A DNA stretch of 64,000 nt from an uncultured Bacteroidales bacterium (GTDB lineage: Bacteria; Bacteroidota; Bacteroidia; Bacteroidales; UBA932): the NCBI GenBank assembly GCA_934717185.1, contig CAKUYQ010000010.1, positions 23,911 through 87,910 on the forward strand, read 5' to 3'. The first letter of the stretch is position 1, and each line of letters opens with the position of its first letter. The translations under genes and the position numbers were made by a program. Positions 34,038-44,224 of the stretch are shown piece after piece. The notes beneath the pieces are model-generated. The model had not been told where the DNA came from. It did not search any database and worked only from the letters and a program-made list of their open reading frames with translations.

Positions 34038-37000
34038 ATGAAACAAAAATCAAAAGAGAAACCAGCAAAGATGGGTGCAAGACTTTTGTGCGGTGTGGCG
34101 GCAATGACCTTTACAGTTGCTTCTGCTTTCACTGTGGCAAATGCTCAGGAGAATCCGTTGTGGATGAGACATTCGGCGATATCGCCCGATGGTTCTACTA
34201 TAGCCTTTACTTATAAGGGTGATATATTCACTGTTCCGGTTACCGGAGGAAAGGCTGTTCAGGTAACTACAAGCCCCGATTATGACAGCAATCCTATCTG
34301 GAGTCCGAATGGCAAAAAGATTGTTTTCAGCTCAGACAGATATGGCACGGATGATATCTTCATTGTTGATGCACAGGGCGGAGCTCCAACAAGGCTTACA
34401 ACGTACGCTGCAGGAGCAGAGACCCCAATAGCATTCCTTAATGATACAACTGTACTCTTTTCTGCAAATATTCTTCCGGATGTAAACAGCCGTCAGTTCC
34501 CAGGTGGTACCTTCAGCCAGGTATATACTGTTAAGACAAGGCCAAATGTGAGACCTGTGATGTTTTCATCACTACCAATGGAGAACATTTGTGTAAGCAA
34601 AGATGGCAAGAGTCTGTTGTACACAGATAAAAAGGGTTATGAGGACCAGTATAGAAAGCACCATACCTCATCTATTGCGAGGGATGTCTGGCAGGCAACC
34701 GCCAATGATAATTTAGGTGAGCTCTCTACAAAGTTGAGTGATGCGGCAAAAGAGTTCAACTACTCTAAACTTACCACCTTTAAGGGTGAGGACAGGAATG
34801 CCGTTTATGCTCCGGATGGAAAGATCGTTTACTATCTTAGCGAGGAGGATGGAACGTTTAACATTTGGAGAGCAGATCTAAACGGTAATACGCTTGCCGG
34901 CAAACAGCAGATTACCAAATATAAAGGCAATCCTGTAAGATTCCTTACCATTGCAAACAACGGCACATTGTGCTTTGGCTATGACGGTGAGATTTACATA
35001 ATGACTAATGGTGCGCAACCAAAGAGGGTACCTGTAAGCATCGTTGCCGATGATCTTGGAAGCAGAAACCAAAAGGTTCAGATGAATACCGCTGCTGCTT
35101 CAATTGGTGCTGTGAGCAAAGACGGCAAACAGATTGCCTTTATCTACAGGGGAGATGTTTATGTTACATCTGTGGATTATGCAACAACAAAGCAGATTAC
35201 CAATACCCCTGAGCAGGAGCGTAATGTAGATTTTGCACCGGATGGTCGCTCTGTTGTATATAGCTCAGAGAGAGACGGTTTGTGGCAGATTTACAAGACA
35301 AGCATTGTTAACGACAACGAGAAGCTGTTCCCATACGCTACAGAGCTTAAGGAGGAGAGGGTGACAAAGACAAACAATGTATCGTTCAATCCAAAATACA
35401 GCCCCAATGGCAAGGAGATAGCATTCTTGGAGAACCGTACAACCATAAAGGTCATAGATCTTAAGAGCGGTAAGGACAGGGTTGTAATGGATGGCAAATA
35501 TGAGTATTCATACAGCGACGGTGACCAATCTTTTGAGTGGAGTCCGGATGGCAAATGGATCCTATCAAACTTTATTGGCAATGGCGGATGGAACAGCAAG
35601 GATGTTGTGCTTTTGGATGCATCCGGCAACGGCAAAATGGTTAATCTTACCAATAGCGGTTACACAGATGTAAATGCAGAGTGGGTGCTTGGCGGAAAGG
35701 CAATGATGTGGTACTCAGACAGAGCCGGCTACAGAAGCCACGGCAGCTGGGGTGCAGAGGATGATATCTATCTTATGTTCTTTGACCTTGATGCTTACGA
35801 GCGTTTCAATATGTCCAAGGAGGAGCTTGCACTGTTAGAGGAGCAGGAGAAGGCGGATAAAGAGAAGGCAGACAAGGATAAGAAGGAGAAAGCGGAGAAG
35901 GATGCCAAGGGAAAGAAAAGTAAGAAAGATACCAAGCTTCCCGACAAAGATTCAGATAAAAAGGACGACGAGGTAAAGCCTTTGGAGTTGGATCTTGAGA
36001 ATGCCGAGTACAGAATAGTAAGACTTACAAACAATTCGTCTAAACTTGCGGGCGCCGTTATGAGCCCTAAGGGAGACAAACTATATTATCTAACAAGTTT
36101 CGAAGGCCCTGCAGATTTGTGGGTTAAGGATTTGAGAGAGGGGAGTACAAAGATTTTGGTTAAGGGTGCCGGATACGGTTCTATGTTTATGAGCAAAGAT
36201 GGCAAAACCATCTATATGGGTGGCAGAACAGGATTCAAGAAGATAGATGTGTCAAACGGATCATCCAAGAATATCCCTTGCGAATTTACATACGAGTACA
36301 AACCTCAGGGAGAAAGAGCTTATATGTACGACCATGTATGGAGACAGGTTAAGGAGAAATTCTACAAGAAAGATCTTCACGGTGTGGATTGGGAGGCTTA
36401 CAGGACAACCTATAATAAGTTCCTTCCATACATTAACAATGATAAAGACTTTGCGTTCATGCTTAGCGAGCTTCTTGGAGAGCTTAACGCATCTCACACA
36501 GGAGCGCGTTACCGTGGATCAAAGAGATTTATGGCAACAGCATCTTTGGGTGTATTCTACGATGAAGACTATAAAGGAGACGGCCTTAAAATTAAGGAAA
36601 TTATAAGGAGAAGTCCTTTGGATCTCATAAAGACTCAGGTTAAAAACGGAGATATTATAGAGAAGATAGATGGCGTAGCTGTCAGGGCCGGAGAAGATTA
36701 CTTCCCGTTGCTTGAGGGCAAGGCCGGTAAAAAGGTTCTTTTGAGTATCTACTCACCTGCAACAAAAACACGCTTTACACAACAGGTTAAGGCTATTAAT
36801 GCAGGTGCATTGAACTCGCTTCTTTATGACAGATGGGTAAACACCAATAAGAAGGAGGTTGAGCTTGCAACCAACGGTAAGATAGGCTATATACATATAG
36901 AGGGTATGGACTCACCAAGCTTTAGGGTTCTATACAGAGAGCTGTTAGGCCGTTACAGAGATTGCGAGTCTGTTATTATAGATACAAGACATAACGGTGG

Positions 37001-37430
37001 CGGATGGCTTCATGATGATGTGGTGACATTATTGAGTGCAAGACAGTACACCAAATTTGTACCAAGAGACCAGTTTATTGGCAAGGATCCGTATAACAAG
37101 TGGACAAAACCTTCTTGTATGCTTGTGTGTGAGGACAACTACAGTAATGCCCATGGAACGCCATGGCTTTACAAAGAGATGAAGGTTGGCAAACTTGTTG
37201 GCGCTCCGGTACCTGGAACAATGACAGCTGTATGGTGGGAAACCCTAATGACAGGTACTGTTGTCTTTGGTATACCTCAGGTAGGTTGTGTGGACAATAA
37301 CGGAGATTACCTTGAGAACAAGGAGCTGGAGCCTGATGTTTATGTGCTTAACCCTGCTGCAGATGTGATGAATGGCAAAGATGCGCAGTTGAAGGCGGCT
37401 ATTGAACTTATGCTTAAAGGGGGAAAATAA
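34038..37430 (+). CDS. Secreted Tricorn-like protease, peptidase family S41
   Basis: 1130 residues. A signal peptide ends at VANAQ near residue 37. Residues about 40-590 are WD40/TolB-like propeller repeats with SPDG, SPNGKKIVFSSDR and APDGRSVVYSSERDG repeats. A strongly charged Lys/Glu/Asp insert (about 595-655) precedes a second propeller part. From about 755 a helical region (YMYDHVWRQVKEKFYKKDLH) leads to a PDZ domain and the S41 core with GKIGYIHIEGMDS, DTRHNGGGW near 993 and the nucleophile Ser about 1036 in DNYSNAHGTPW. Such proteins trim peptides in the periplasm. It stands alone, with a terminator at 37604-37645. Confidence 0.92.
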   Translation: MKQKSKEKPAKMGARLLCGVAAMTFTVASAFTVANAQENPLWMRHSAISPDGSTIAFTYKGDIFTVPVTGGKAVQVTTSPDYDSNPIWSPNGKKIVFSSDRYGTDDIFIVDAQGGAPTRLTTYAAGAETPIAFLNDTTVLFSANILPDVNSRQFPGGTFSQVYTVKTRPNVRPVMFSSLPMENICVSKDGKSLLYTDKKGYEDQYRKHHTSSIARDVWQATANDNLGELSTKLSDAAKEFNYSKLTTFKGEDRNAVYAPDGKIVYYLSEEDGTFNIWRADLNGNTLAGKQQITKYKGNPVRFLTIANNGTLCFGYDGEIYIMTNGAQPKRVPVSIVADDLGSRNQKVQMNTAAASIGAVSKDGKQIAFIYRGDVYVTSVDYATTKQITNTPEQERNVDFAPDGRSVVYSSERDGLWQIYKTSIVNDNEKLFPYATELKEERVTKTNNVSFNPKYSPNGKEIAFLENRTTIKVIDLKSGKDRVVMDGKYEYSYSDGDQSFEWSPDGKWILSNFIGNGGWNSKDVVLLDASGNGKMVNLTNSGYTDVNAEWVLGGKAMMWYSDRAGYRSHGSWGAEDDIYLMFFDLDAYERFNMSKEELALLEEQEKADKEKADKDKKEKAEKDAKGKKSKKDTKLPDKDSDKKDDEVKPLELDLENAEYRIVRLTNNSSKLAGAVMSPKGDKLYYLTSFEGPADLWVKDLREGSTKILVKGAGYGSMFMSKDGKTIYMGGRTGFKKIDVSNGSSKNIPCEFTYEYKPQGERAYMYDHVWRQVKEKFYKKDLHGVDWEAYRTTYNKFLPYINNDKDFAFMLSELLGELNASHTGARYRGSKRFMATASLGVFYDEDYKGDGLKIKEIIRRSPLDLIKTQVKNGDIIEKIDGVAVRAGEDYFPLLEGKAGKKVLLSIYSPATKTRFTQQVKAINAGALNSLLYDRWVNTNKKEVELATNGKIGYIHIEGMDSPSFRVLYRELLGRYRDCESVIIDTRHNGGGWLHDDVVTLLSARQYTKFVPRDQFIGKDPYNKWTKPSCMLVCEDNYSNAHGTPWLYKEMKVGKLVGAPVPGTMTAVWWETLMTGTVVFGIPQVGCVDNNGDYLENKELEPDVYVLNPAADVMNGKDAQLKAAIELMLKGGK

Positions 37431-37600
37431 GGCCGAATAAAAGTTAATAGTTGAGAGTTTATAGTTTATAGAGAAATGCGTTGGCGTTAGCCTTAATTTA
37501 GTTTATAGTGTAAAGAGAGTAAAGAAAGTAAAGAATGTATAGAAGGTAAAGATAGAAGCTAAAACCAAAGTCAAAGCAAATATAAGCTAAAGCCAAAGCA
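37431..37600. repeat. Intergenic repeat block D
   Basis: Starts with AGTTAATAGTTGAGAGTTTA and GCGTTGGCGTTAGCC, has purine-rich AAAGAGAGTAAAGAAAG runs in the middle, and ends with the reverse form AGCTAAAGCCAAAGC. Composition and order resemble blocks B, C and E. Confidence 0.65.
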
Positions 37601-37603
37601 AAT

Positions 37604-37645
37604 AAAAAGGTGGTGAACAGATTCTTTCTGTCTGCCACCTTTTTT
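37604..37645 (+). terminator. Rho-independent terminator after the Tricorn-like gene
   Basis: AAAAAGGTGG pairs with CCACCTTTTT, with an inner ACAGA/TCTGT stem, and six T follow. It lies after repeat block D and before the riboswitch promoter. Confidence 0.8.
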
Positions 37646-37666
37646 AGATGAACCGTGTTGTTGCAA

Positions 37667-37701
37667 TTTGTGCGAAAATATCGAAAATATCTCTATATTT
37701 G
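37667..37701 (+). promoter_or_regulatory. Candidate promoter of the riboswitch-controlled cobalamin operon
   Basis: TTTG at 37667-37670 and TATATTTG at 37694-37701 are separated by 23 bases. The -7 box is an exact match; the spacer is slightly long. Transcription would start just before the riboswitch. Confidence 0.55.
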
Positions 37702-37704
37702 TGG

Positions 37705-37880
37705 CTGAATTTGGTGTCCGCAATTCAGCTTCATGAATTGGGATGAAAAGGGAATCATGTGAAAATCATGAGCAGACACCGCTGCTGTAAGTCCAGGCAA
37801 AAATCTTTGATAATCACAGCCACTGTTTGTTATGAATAGGAAGGCATCAAGGAGGGGCGAGCCAGAAGACCTGCCAAGTT
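37705..37880 (+). ncRNA. Cobalamin (B12) riboswitch
   Basis: The conserved core is visible. It includes GGGAA followed by ATGTGAAAATCATGAGCAG, the CACCGCTGCTGTAAGTCC segment equal to the usual CCCGC.ACTGTAA part, GCCACTG, GGAAGGC and the B12-box-like AGCCAGAAGACCTGCC at 37860-37875. GGTGTC at 37713 can pair with GACACC near 37775. A following AAGCTTTCGGGTAATAAGGCTT near 37893-37913 may belong to the expression platform. It precedes the BtuB-like receptor gene and should repress the uptake operon when B12 is plentiful. Confidence 0.93.
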
Positions 37881-38005
37881 CATTTGAATGTTAAGCTTTC
37901 GGGTAATAAGGCTTGCATAAACTGCATGTGCATCATTGAAACAGAGAGAACCATGTTTTATATGGCTGCCGGTTACTAGCTCTATTCCCAACTAAAAATT
38001 TAGTG

Positions 38006-40363
38006 ATGAAAAGAATACTATTATTTTTCTTTTTCCTTTTGATTGCATCTGTATCTGTTTTTGCACAGACAAAATTTTTGGTATCCGGAACGGTGACGGA
38101 TAGCAGGGGGGAGCCTGTGATTGATGCTGCCGTTTCAATCAAGAGTGCCGGAAAAGGTGTGTACACAGATGTAAATGGACACTATGCGTTGTCTGCCTTT
38201 GCGGGCAGGAAGTTGCTCGTTGTTTCAATGGTAGGCTTTGAATCGTTTGAACAGGAGATAGATATACACTCCAATTACAAATTGGATATTGTTTTAAAGG
38301 AGAGTTCTGTTGGACTTGAAAATGTGGTTGTCTATGGAAAAAGCAGGTCTCAGCAGTTAAAGGAGGGGGCATACGCTGTTAATGCTCTAAATGTTAAGTC
38401 TTTGGCCAATACAACTCAGAGCCTGAATACAATAATCAATAAAACCACAGGTGTGAGGGTACGTGAGGAGGGGGGCGTTGGCTCCGATTTTGATCTCTCT
38501 ATAAACGGTATGTCTGGTAATTCAATCCGTTATTTCTTGGACGGTATGCCGTTGGATTCAAAGGGAACAGGTGTAACTTTGGCTAACCTGCCTACAAATA
38601 TTATTAACAGAATAGAGATTTACAAGGGGGTCATTCCTGCATATCTTGGGGTTGATGCATTGGGAGGTGCCATAAATATTATTACTAATCAGGAGAAGAG
38701 AAACTTTTTGGATGCGTCATACAGCATAGGTTCATTTCATACACATCAATTTAATTTTAATGCTCAATATATAACACCTAAAACAGGAATTATAGTTAAA
38801 CCGGTGGTTGGAATAAATTATTCCAAAAACGATTATAAGATGAAGGATGTTCAGGTGAGGAGTGAGGACAAAACAGATTTTATTACAAAGGATTGCAAAA
38901 GATTCCATGACGATTATCTCTCTCTCTTCGGACAGCTTGAAGTTGGTGTGACAGATAAAAAATGGGCAGATGCATTCTTTGTTTCAGGCTCGTTTTCTAA
39001 AATAGACAAGGAGTTGCAGACAGGTGCAACCCAATCTTGGGTATATGGCATGGCGGAAAGGAATACCAAATCTGCCAATATCTCCGCCCGTTACAATAAG
39101 TCAAATTTTCTACTGAATAATTTGGATTTCAGTGCCTCATTGTCTCAGACATGGGATCATTCGCAGATAATAGACACCACATACCGCAAATATTATTGGG
39201 ACGGTTCATATATAGACGGTTCATACAGCGAGATTAGAAGGAGAGGGCGTTCGTGGCGTCATTACAAGCGTCCTATGACAATAGGACGCGCTAATTTTGA
39301 CTACAGATTCGGCGATTCTCATTCGTTGAATCTCAATTATCTGTTAAATCGTGCCGGAAACAGACAGCACGATGCAGTAGATGATGATTATGTTCCAACT
39401 AATGATATTTTAGTGAAGCATGTACTGGGTCTGTCATATAATCAGACTCTTTTTAATGAGAGGATGAACAATGTGTTTTTTGTAAAGGATTATATAAATC
39501 ATCTTAAAGTAGGCCAGACAGAGTTACCATCTATTACAGGGGCAGGTAGCATAAAGAGATCCAACACAGAAAATCATTTTGGATACGGTATAGGGTCCCG
39601 TTTTGTGTTTATTCCGGGTATTGCTTTGAAAGCCTCATACGAACACAGTGTTAGGCTTCCTATTTCAAGGGAGTTGTTGGGTAACGGATCAACCATTTAT
39701 CCCAATGTTGCTCTAAGACCGGAGTCAAGCGAGAATTTCAACTTGGGGGTGTTTGGAACAGTATCGCTTACATCCAATAGCAGTATTAATTATGAGATGA
39801 CCGGTTTTGTACGTTTGGTTGATGACTATATAAAAGCTACGGTATTGGATCAGGAGGGGATGATGCAGTATGAGAATGTTGCTGCCGTCCATATAAAGGG
39901 TGTTGAAGGGGAGATCAGCTACGATTGGGCAGATAAACTGCACCTTATGGCAAATGTTAGTTATCAGGATTCAAGAGACCGGCAGAAGTATCTTAAGAGC
40001 GGCGGTCTCTCTGCAACATACAACAATCGCACACCAAACAAGCCATGGACGTTTGTTAACGGAGAAGCCTCATATACATTTCATAATGTGGTTTTGAGTG
40101 GTAGCAGATTGAAGTTTACATACGATTATCAATGGGTGCATTGGTTCTATCTTACATGGGAGGCATACGGTTCTGCCAAGACAAAACCGCGTATCCCAAG
40201 CCAGAATATATCAAATGTTTCGTTGCTCTATTCCTGGAACGAAGGGCGTTATAACTTGTCATTTGAGTGCACAAATCTTTTTGACAAGCTAACATACGAC
40301 AACTATATGCTGCAGAAGCCGGGACGTGCTTTTTTTGCAAAATTCAGAATATTCATAAACTAA
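38006..40363 (+). CDS. btuB: TonB-dependent outer-membrane receptor, probably for cobalamin
   Basis: I start at the ATG at 38006; a GTG at 38003 is one codon earlier. The 785 residues hold a signal peptide ending FAQ near 22, a carboxypeptidase-regulatory-like beta-sandwich (about 28-105, VSGTVTDSRGEPVIDAAVS), a plug (about 120-225, with GVRVREEGGVGSDFDLSING and DGMPLDSKGTG) and a 22-strand barrel ending in an aromatic-rich FAKFRIFIN. A TonB box is not clear. Its place behind a cobalamin riboswitch and before btuFCD argues for corrinoid import, so the symbol rests on context. The next gene begins 20 bases downstream. Confidence 0.88.
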   Translation: MKRILLFFFFLLIASVSVFAQTKFLVSGTVTDSRGEPVIDAAVSIKSAGKGVYTDVNGHYALSAFAGRKLLVVSMVGFESFEQEIDIHSNYKLDIVLKESSVGLENVVVYGKSRSQQLKEGAYAVNALNVKSLANTTQSLNTIINKTTGVRVREEGGVGSDFDLSINGMSGNSIRYFLDGMPLDSKGTGVTLANLPTNIINRIEIYKGVIPAYLGVDALGGAINIITNQEKRNFLDASYSIGSFHTHQFNFNAQYITPKTGIIVKPVVGINYSKNDYKMKDVQVRSEDKTDFITKDCKRFHDDYLSLFGQLEVGVTDKKWADAFFVSGSFSKIDKELQTGATQSWVYGMAERNTKSANISARYNKSNFLLNNLDFSASLSQTWDHSQIIDTTYRKYYWDGSYIDGSYSEIRRRGRSWRHYKRPMTIGRANFDYRFGDSHSLNLNYLLNRAGNRQHDAVDDDYVPTNDILVKHVLGLSYNQTLFNERMNNVFFVKDYINHLKVGQTELPSITGAGSIKRSNTENHFGYGIGSRFVFIPGIALKASYEHSVRLPISRELLGNGSTIYPNVALRPESSENFNLGVFGTVSLTSNSSINYEMTGFVRLVDDYIKATVLDQEGMMQYENVAAVHIKGVEGEISYDWADKLHLMANVSYQDSRDRQKYLKSGGLSATYNNRTPNKPWTFVNGEASYTFHNVVLSGSRLKFTYDYQWVHWFYLTWEAYGSAKTKPRIPSQNISNVSLLYSWNEGRYNLSFECTNLFDKLTYDNYMLQKPGRAFFAKFRIFIN

Positions 40364-40382
40364 AATTATACTAAAAATTGAG

Positions 40383-41687
40383 ATGAAAAAATTCAGATTA
40401 ATTTTAATGGCTCTTGCAGCCTTTGTGTCAATCAATTTGTCAACAGCTTGTTCTAAGGATGATAACAAAAAAGATGTTCCTCCTACCCCGGAAGAGGTAG
40501 CCAAGCATCAGTATGAACTGTATGTCTGCCCTGTAAAACATGGCGGAATGAGCATGAACAAGAACGGTACATTTGTAAGAAAGGTAAATGCTCTTACAGC
40601 AGACCAACCCATGGTTGAATTTAAAGGTAAAGGTCTTGAGATTACCAACAAGTATACTATGGAGAGTATTACAAAGGGGAAATATCATTATCAGATTCCT
40701 GAATCCGGTGATAGATTTGTGAAATTTGAGATTAAGGTAGATGCTACCGGTAATGAGGTTGCCGAGCTTGTAAGTGAGAAACCATTTGTAAAGAATACCT
40801 ATTTTGCCCGTAAGTATACTCATGCATGGATAGATAATGGAGCAACCCTTATAATTGTTGGTACAGACGCAGACAATAAGGTGGTATCTTGGTCAAAATT
40901 GAGAGAAAGCGATATGTCTGTAATAAGTGAAGGAACATTGGATATCGCTATTCCGGAAGGATTTAAGTGCCTGTCTACATCGGGGCTTCTTACCTATAGA
41001 GAGAAATCCAATGACCTTATCTATTTCTATATAACCAAGAACGATTCGGGTAGAAAAGCCGATGCGACAAAATCGAGGTTACATGCAGCACTGATAGACC
41101 CTGTTACAATGACTATCAAATCAGACAACATTGCTCCAACCACACTTGCAACAGAATCTGCCGCCAGTGCATACGGAGAGTTGATGCAGAATACAATAAT
41201 GTATGACGAGAACGGTGATCTCTATTTGGCAGGACTATATGAGGCAGATAAGGCTGAGTACGGTTCATTGTTGCGCATAAAAGCCGGTTCGGCAGAGTTT
41301 GATGCTTCATATAACGGCTTTAACAATCCTGAGGGTAAGCTACTTACAATTCAGTATTTGTCTAATGGAAAAGTTTTGGCATATTCAAGAGATAATAGTT
41401 TGGGAACAAGCATAGACAGCCCAAGTCACTTCTATACTATCATCAATTTGAGCACGGGAAGCAGGGAGAGAGTAAAATACAACGGTACAGATCTTCCATA
41501 TTGCAGCGGCCGTTTCTCTCAGCGCACTGCAGTTGCAGATGGCAAAGCATATATTGGAGTGGCAGACAAGGATAATCTTACAGCCGGCGTATATGTCTAT
41601 GACATTGCAAGCGGCAAGGTTGAAAAAGGTGTAGAGTTACAGGGCGGTTTCTGCTTTGACATCATTAGAGTGGTTGATGCGGAATAG
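40383..41687 (+). CDS. DUF4374-like beta-propeller surface lipoprotein of the cobalamin uptake operon
   Basis: 434 residues with a lipoprotein signal ending in STAC near residue 23. The rest is rich in beta strands with repeated turns (THAWIDNGATLIIVGTDADN, YDENGDLYLAGLYEA), consistent with a propeller of the DUF4374 type. Companion lipoproteins of TonB receptors capture ligand at the surface; in Bacteroides BtuG plays this part for B12. Position directly after the receptor suggests a BtuG-like job, but I cannot confirm homology to BtuG itself. The following cbiA begins 46 bases later. Confidence 0.72.
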   Translation: MKKFRLILMALAAFVSINLSTACSKDDNKKDVPPTPEEVAKHQYELYVCPVKHGGMSMNKNGTFVRKVNALTADQPMVEFKGKGLEITNKYTMESITKGKYHYQIPESGDRFVKFEIKVDATGNEVAELVSEKPFVKNTYFARKYTHAWIDNGATLIIVGTDADNKVVSWSKLRESDMSVISEGTLDIAIPEGFKCLSTSGLLTYREKSNDLIYFYITKNDSGRKADATKSRLHAALIDPVTMTIKSDNIAPTTLATESAASAYGELMQNTIMYDENGDLYLAGLYEADKAEYGSLLRIKAGSAEFDASYNGFNNPEGKLLTIQYLSNGKVLAYSRDNSLGTSIDSPSHFYTIINLSTGSRERVKYNGTDLPYCSGRFSQRTAVADGKAYIGVADKDNLTAGVYVYDIASGKVEKGVELQGGFCFDIIRVVDAE

Positions 41688-41732
41688 GCGTGTCTGAACT
41701 GATTATTCTAAAATAATGATTTTGGACTATTA

Positions 41733-43052
41733 ATGAAACCGCAGCTACTGATAGGCGCACTTAATTCCGGAAGCGGAAAGACAACTTTTACAATGGGGCT
41801 CCTGCGATCTTTGCAAAAGCAAGGGTTGCAGGTGCAACCATTTAAATGCGGCCCCGATTACATAGACACAAAGTTTCATTCCGTGGCAACCGGGAATGAA
41901 TCTGTTAATTTGGATACATGGTTGGCTTCTAAAGAACATGTATCTAAAATTTACAGAAAGTATGGCAATCCGGCAGATGTTTGTGTCATAGAGGGGGTTA
42001 TGGGACTGTTTGACGGTTATAAAAAGATGAAGGGTAGTAGTGCGGAGATTGCCATGTTGTTAGACATTCCTGTTGTTTTGATTATAAATGCCCGTTCTAC
42101 AGCATATACTGTTGCTGCCCAGATATATGGGGCGAAACATTTTTGTCTTGGATTAAAACTTGCCGGTGTAGTGTTCAACTATGTTGCTTCAGAGAGCCAT
42201 TTCTCATTTCTCAAGGATGCCTGCAGTGATGCCGGCGTTGAGTGTTTTGGGTATATTCCAAAATCTGATAGTTTGGAGATTCCTTCCCGACATCTTGGCC
42301 TTTCCATAGAGATAGAGGAGGCTATGAACCGGCAGATAGACCGTGCGGCTGATTTGGTGAGCAGGTTTGTTGACATAGCGAGAATGTTAGAGCGTTGCAA
42401 CTCTTATATGGCAGATGCAGATACTGCAGACACTATTGAAAGTGAAAGCAATACTTCACATAAAGATATTACAATTGCTGTAGCCAAAGATGCTGCTTTC
42501 AACTTTATTTATAGAGAAAATATTGCCCGATTAGAAAGAATTGGCAAAGTTTTATTCTTTAGTCCTTTGAAAGGAGACCGTTTACCTCATGCAGATTTAG
42601 TATATTTGCCGGGAGGTTATCCGGAGCTGTTTGCAGAGCAACTGCAGCAACAGCATGAACTGATTGAAGATATAAAGGATTTTGCCGAAAATGACGGAAA
42701 AATCTTTGCAGAATGTGGGGGAATGATATTTCTTTCAAGGGGTATTGCAGATGCAATCGGCGGAAATATACATCGTTTCTGCGGGGTTCTGCCGTTTGAG
42801 TGTACTATGAAGAATGCTCATCTTCATTTGGGTTACAGGGAGGTAATTGATTGGAACGGCAGACATTGGAGAGGGCACGAGTTTCATTATTCCAATATAG
42901 CTGATAATGTAAACTTTCCTGCATCTGCTGCCAAGCAGTACAATAGAAGCGGGGCTGAAGTCGCTACATCTCTGTTCAGATATAAGAATGTTATTGCCGG
43001 GTATACCCATTTTTATTGGGCAGAGGAGGATATTTTAAAATTGTGGGAATAG
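41733..43052 (+). CDS. cbiA: Cobyrinate a,c-diamide synthase
   Basis: Amidates the a and c side chains of cobyrinate using ATP and glutamine. 439 residues. The N-terminal P-loop-like synthetase domain starts LIGALNSGSGKTTFTMGLL (key GSGKTTF) and contains PFKCGPDYIDT and CVIEGVMGLFDG. The C-terminal class I glutamine amidotransferase-like domain (from about 245) has LPGGYPELFAEQL and FAECGGMIFLSRG with the catalytic Cys, then GHEFHYS and AGYTHFYW with the His. The stop codon lies just before the btuF lipoprotein start (43058), so the reading is tightly coupled to the transport genes. Confidence 0.95.
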   Translation: MKPQLLIGALNSGSGKTTFTMGLLRSLQKQGLQVQPFKCGPDYIDTKFHSVATGNESVNLDTWLASKEHVSKIYRKYGNPADVCVIEGVMGLFDGYKKMKGSSAEIAMLLDIPVVLIINARSTAYTVAAQIYGAKHFCLGLKLAGVVFNYVASESHFSFLKDACSDAGVECFGYIPKSDSLEIPSRHLGLSIEIEEAMNRQIDRAADLVSRFVDIARMLERCNSYMADADTADTIESESNTSHKDITIAVAKDAAFNFIYRENIARLERIGKVLFFSPLKGDRLPHADLVYLPGGYPELFAEQLQQQHELIEDIKDFAENDGKIFAECGGMIFLSRGIADAIGGNIHRFCGVLPFECTMKNAHLHLGYREVIDWNGRHWRGHEFHYSNIADNVNFPASAAKQYNRSGAEVATSLFRYKNVIAGYTHFYWAEEDILKLWE

Positions 43053-43057
43053 TACAA

Positions 43058-44224
43058 ATGAAACTGTTAAAATTAATTGCATTGGCCGTAGCCGCTTCTG
43101 TTTTTGTATTGTCATCATGTAATAATGGAAGACAGGTAGCAGGCGGTAATACGGCAGAGACAAATAAAAAAGATATTAGTGCTTCAACTGCAGAGAGGAT
43201 AACTCCTCTGTATGCGCAAGGTTTTAAGGTTACATATACAGATAACGGCTGTCTGTTGGAGATACAGGATCCTCAACGTGAGGAGAGCCAAGTATTTAAA
43301 TATTTTTTGATTGACAAGGGGGCAAAAGTTGAGGCTCCTAACGGCTATGTGAAATTGGAGGTGCCTGTAAAAAGCGTAATCTGCATGACATCTCTCCAGC
43401 TTTCAAGCTTCATAAAGTTGGATGAGTTGGATAAGGTTGTTGGTGTAACAAGTACAAGGCATCTGTTCAATGAAGAGATCAACCGCAGATTGAAGGAGGG
43501 GCTTACACACAAGATTGGAATTGAGGGAAATTTTGATAATGAGGTGATTATGGGTGTCAATCCCGATGTTATACTTATCTCACCATTCAAACGTGGCGGT
43601 TATGATGCTCTTAAGGATGTTGGTATTCCGCTTATTCCTCATTTGGGATATAAGGAGATGACTCCGCTCGGACAGGCTGAATGGATTAAGTTTGTTGGTC
43701 TTATCATTGGTGAAACAGAGAAGGCCAATCGTCTGTTTTCCGAGATTGAAAGCAGGTATAATGAGCTTAAAAAGTTAACGGAAACTGTAACAGACCGCCC
43801 TGTGGTATTCAGTGGCGAACTAAGGGGCGGAAATTGGTATGCGGTTGGTGGAAAGAGTTTTCTTGCACAGCTTTTTAAAGATGCAGGAGCAGACTATTTC
43901 CTAAAGGATGACGAACATTCCGGTGGAGTTACATTAGATTTTGAGACTGTATACAGCCAAGCCTCAAAGGCAAAGTACTGGAGGATTGTAAACAGTTATA
44001 ATGGAACATTTTCATACGATGCTTTGAAGGATGAGGATGCCCGGTATGTGGATTTTGATGCTTTTAAGAATAAAGGGGTGGTTTACTGCAATATGCGTGA
44101 AGTTCCTTTCTATGAGAGCATGCCAACGCATCCGGAGGTTGTCCTGTCTGACTTGATTAAAATCTTTCATCCGCAATTGTTGCATAGTGATTATGAACCT
44201 GTTTTCTATAGACTGTTGAAATGA
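43058..44224 (+). CDS. btuF: Corrinoid ABC transporter substrate-binding lipoprotein (BtuF-like)
   Basis: I use the ATG at 43058, which places a lipoprotein signal (MKLLKLIALAVAASVFVLSSC) at the very start; an upstream frame start at 43016 lies inside cbiA. The mature protein has the class III binding-protein fold, with SVICMTSLQLSSFIKLDEL, VVGVTSTRHLF, ILISPFKRGGYD and a long backbone helix with GETEKANRLFSEIESRY. Such proteins deliver B12, haem or Fe-siderophores to FecCD-type permeases. The ligand is inferred as corrinoid from the riboswitch and neighbours. It overlaps btuC by four bases (ATGA). Confidence 0.86.
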   Translation: MKLLKLIALAVAASVFVLSSCNNGRQVAGGNTAETNKKDISASTAERITPLYAQGFKVTYTDNGCLLEIQDPQREESQVFKYFLIDKGAKVEAPNGYVKLEVPVKSVICMTSLQLSSFIKLDELDKVVGVTSTRHLFNEEINRRLKEGLTHKIGIEGNFDNEVIMGVNPDVILISPFKRGGYDALKDVGIPLIPHLGYKEMTPLGQAEWIKFVGLIIGETEKANRLFSEIESRYNELKKLTETVTDRPVVFSGELRGGNWYAVGGKSFLAQLFKDAGADYFLKDDEHSGGVTLDFETVYSQASKAKYWRIVNSYNGTFSYDALKDEDARYVDFDAFKNKGVVYCNMREVPFYESMPTHPEVVLSDLIKIFHPQLLHSDYEPVFYRLLK

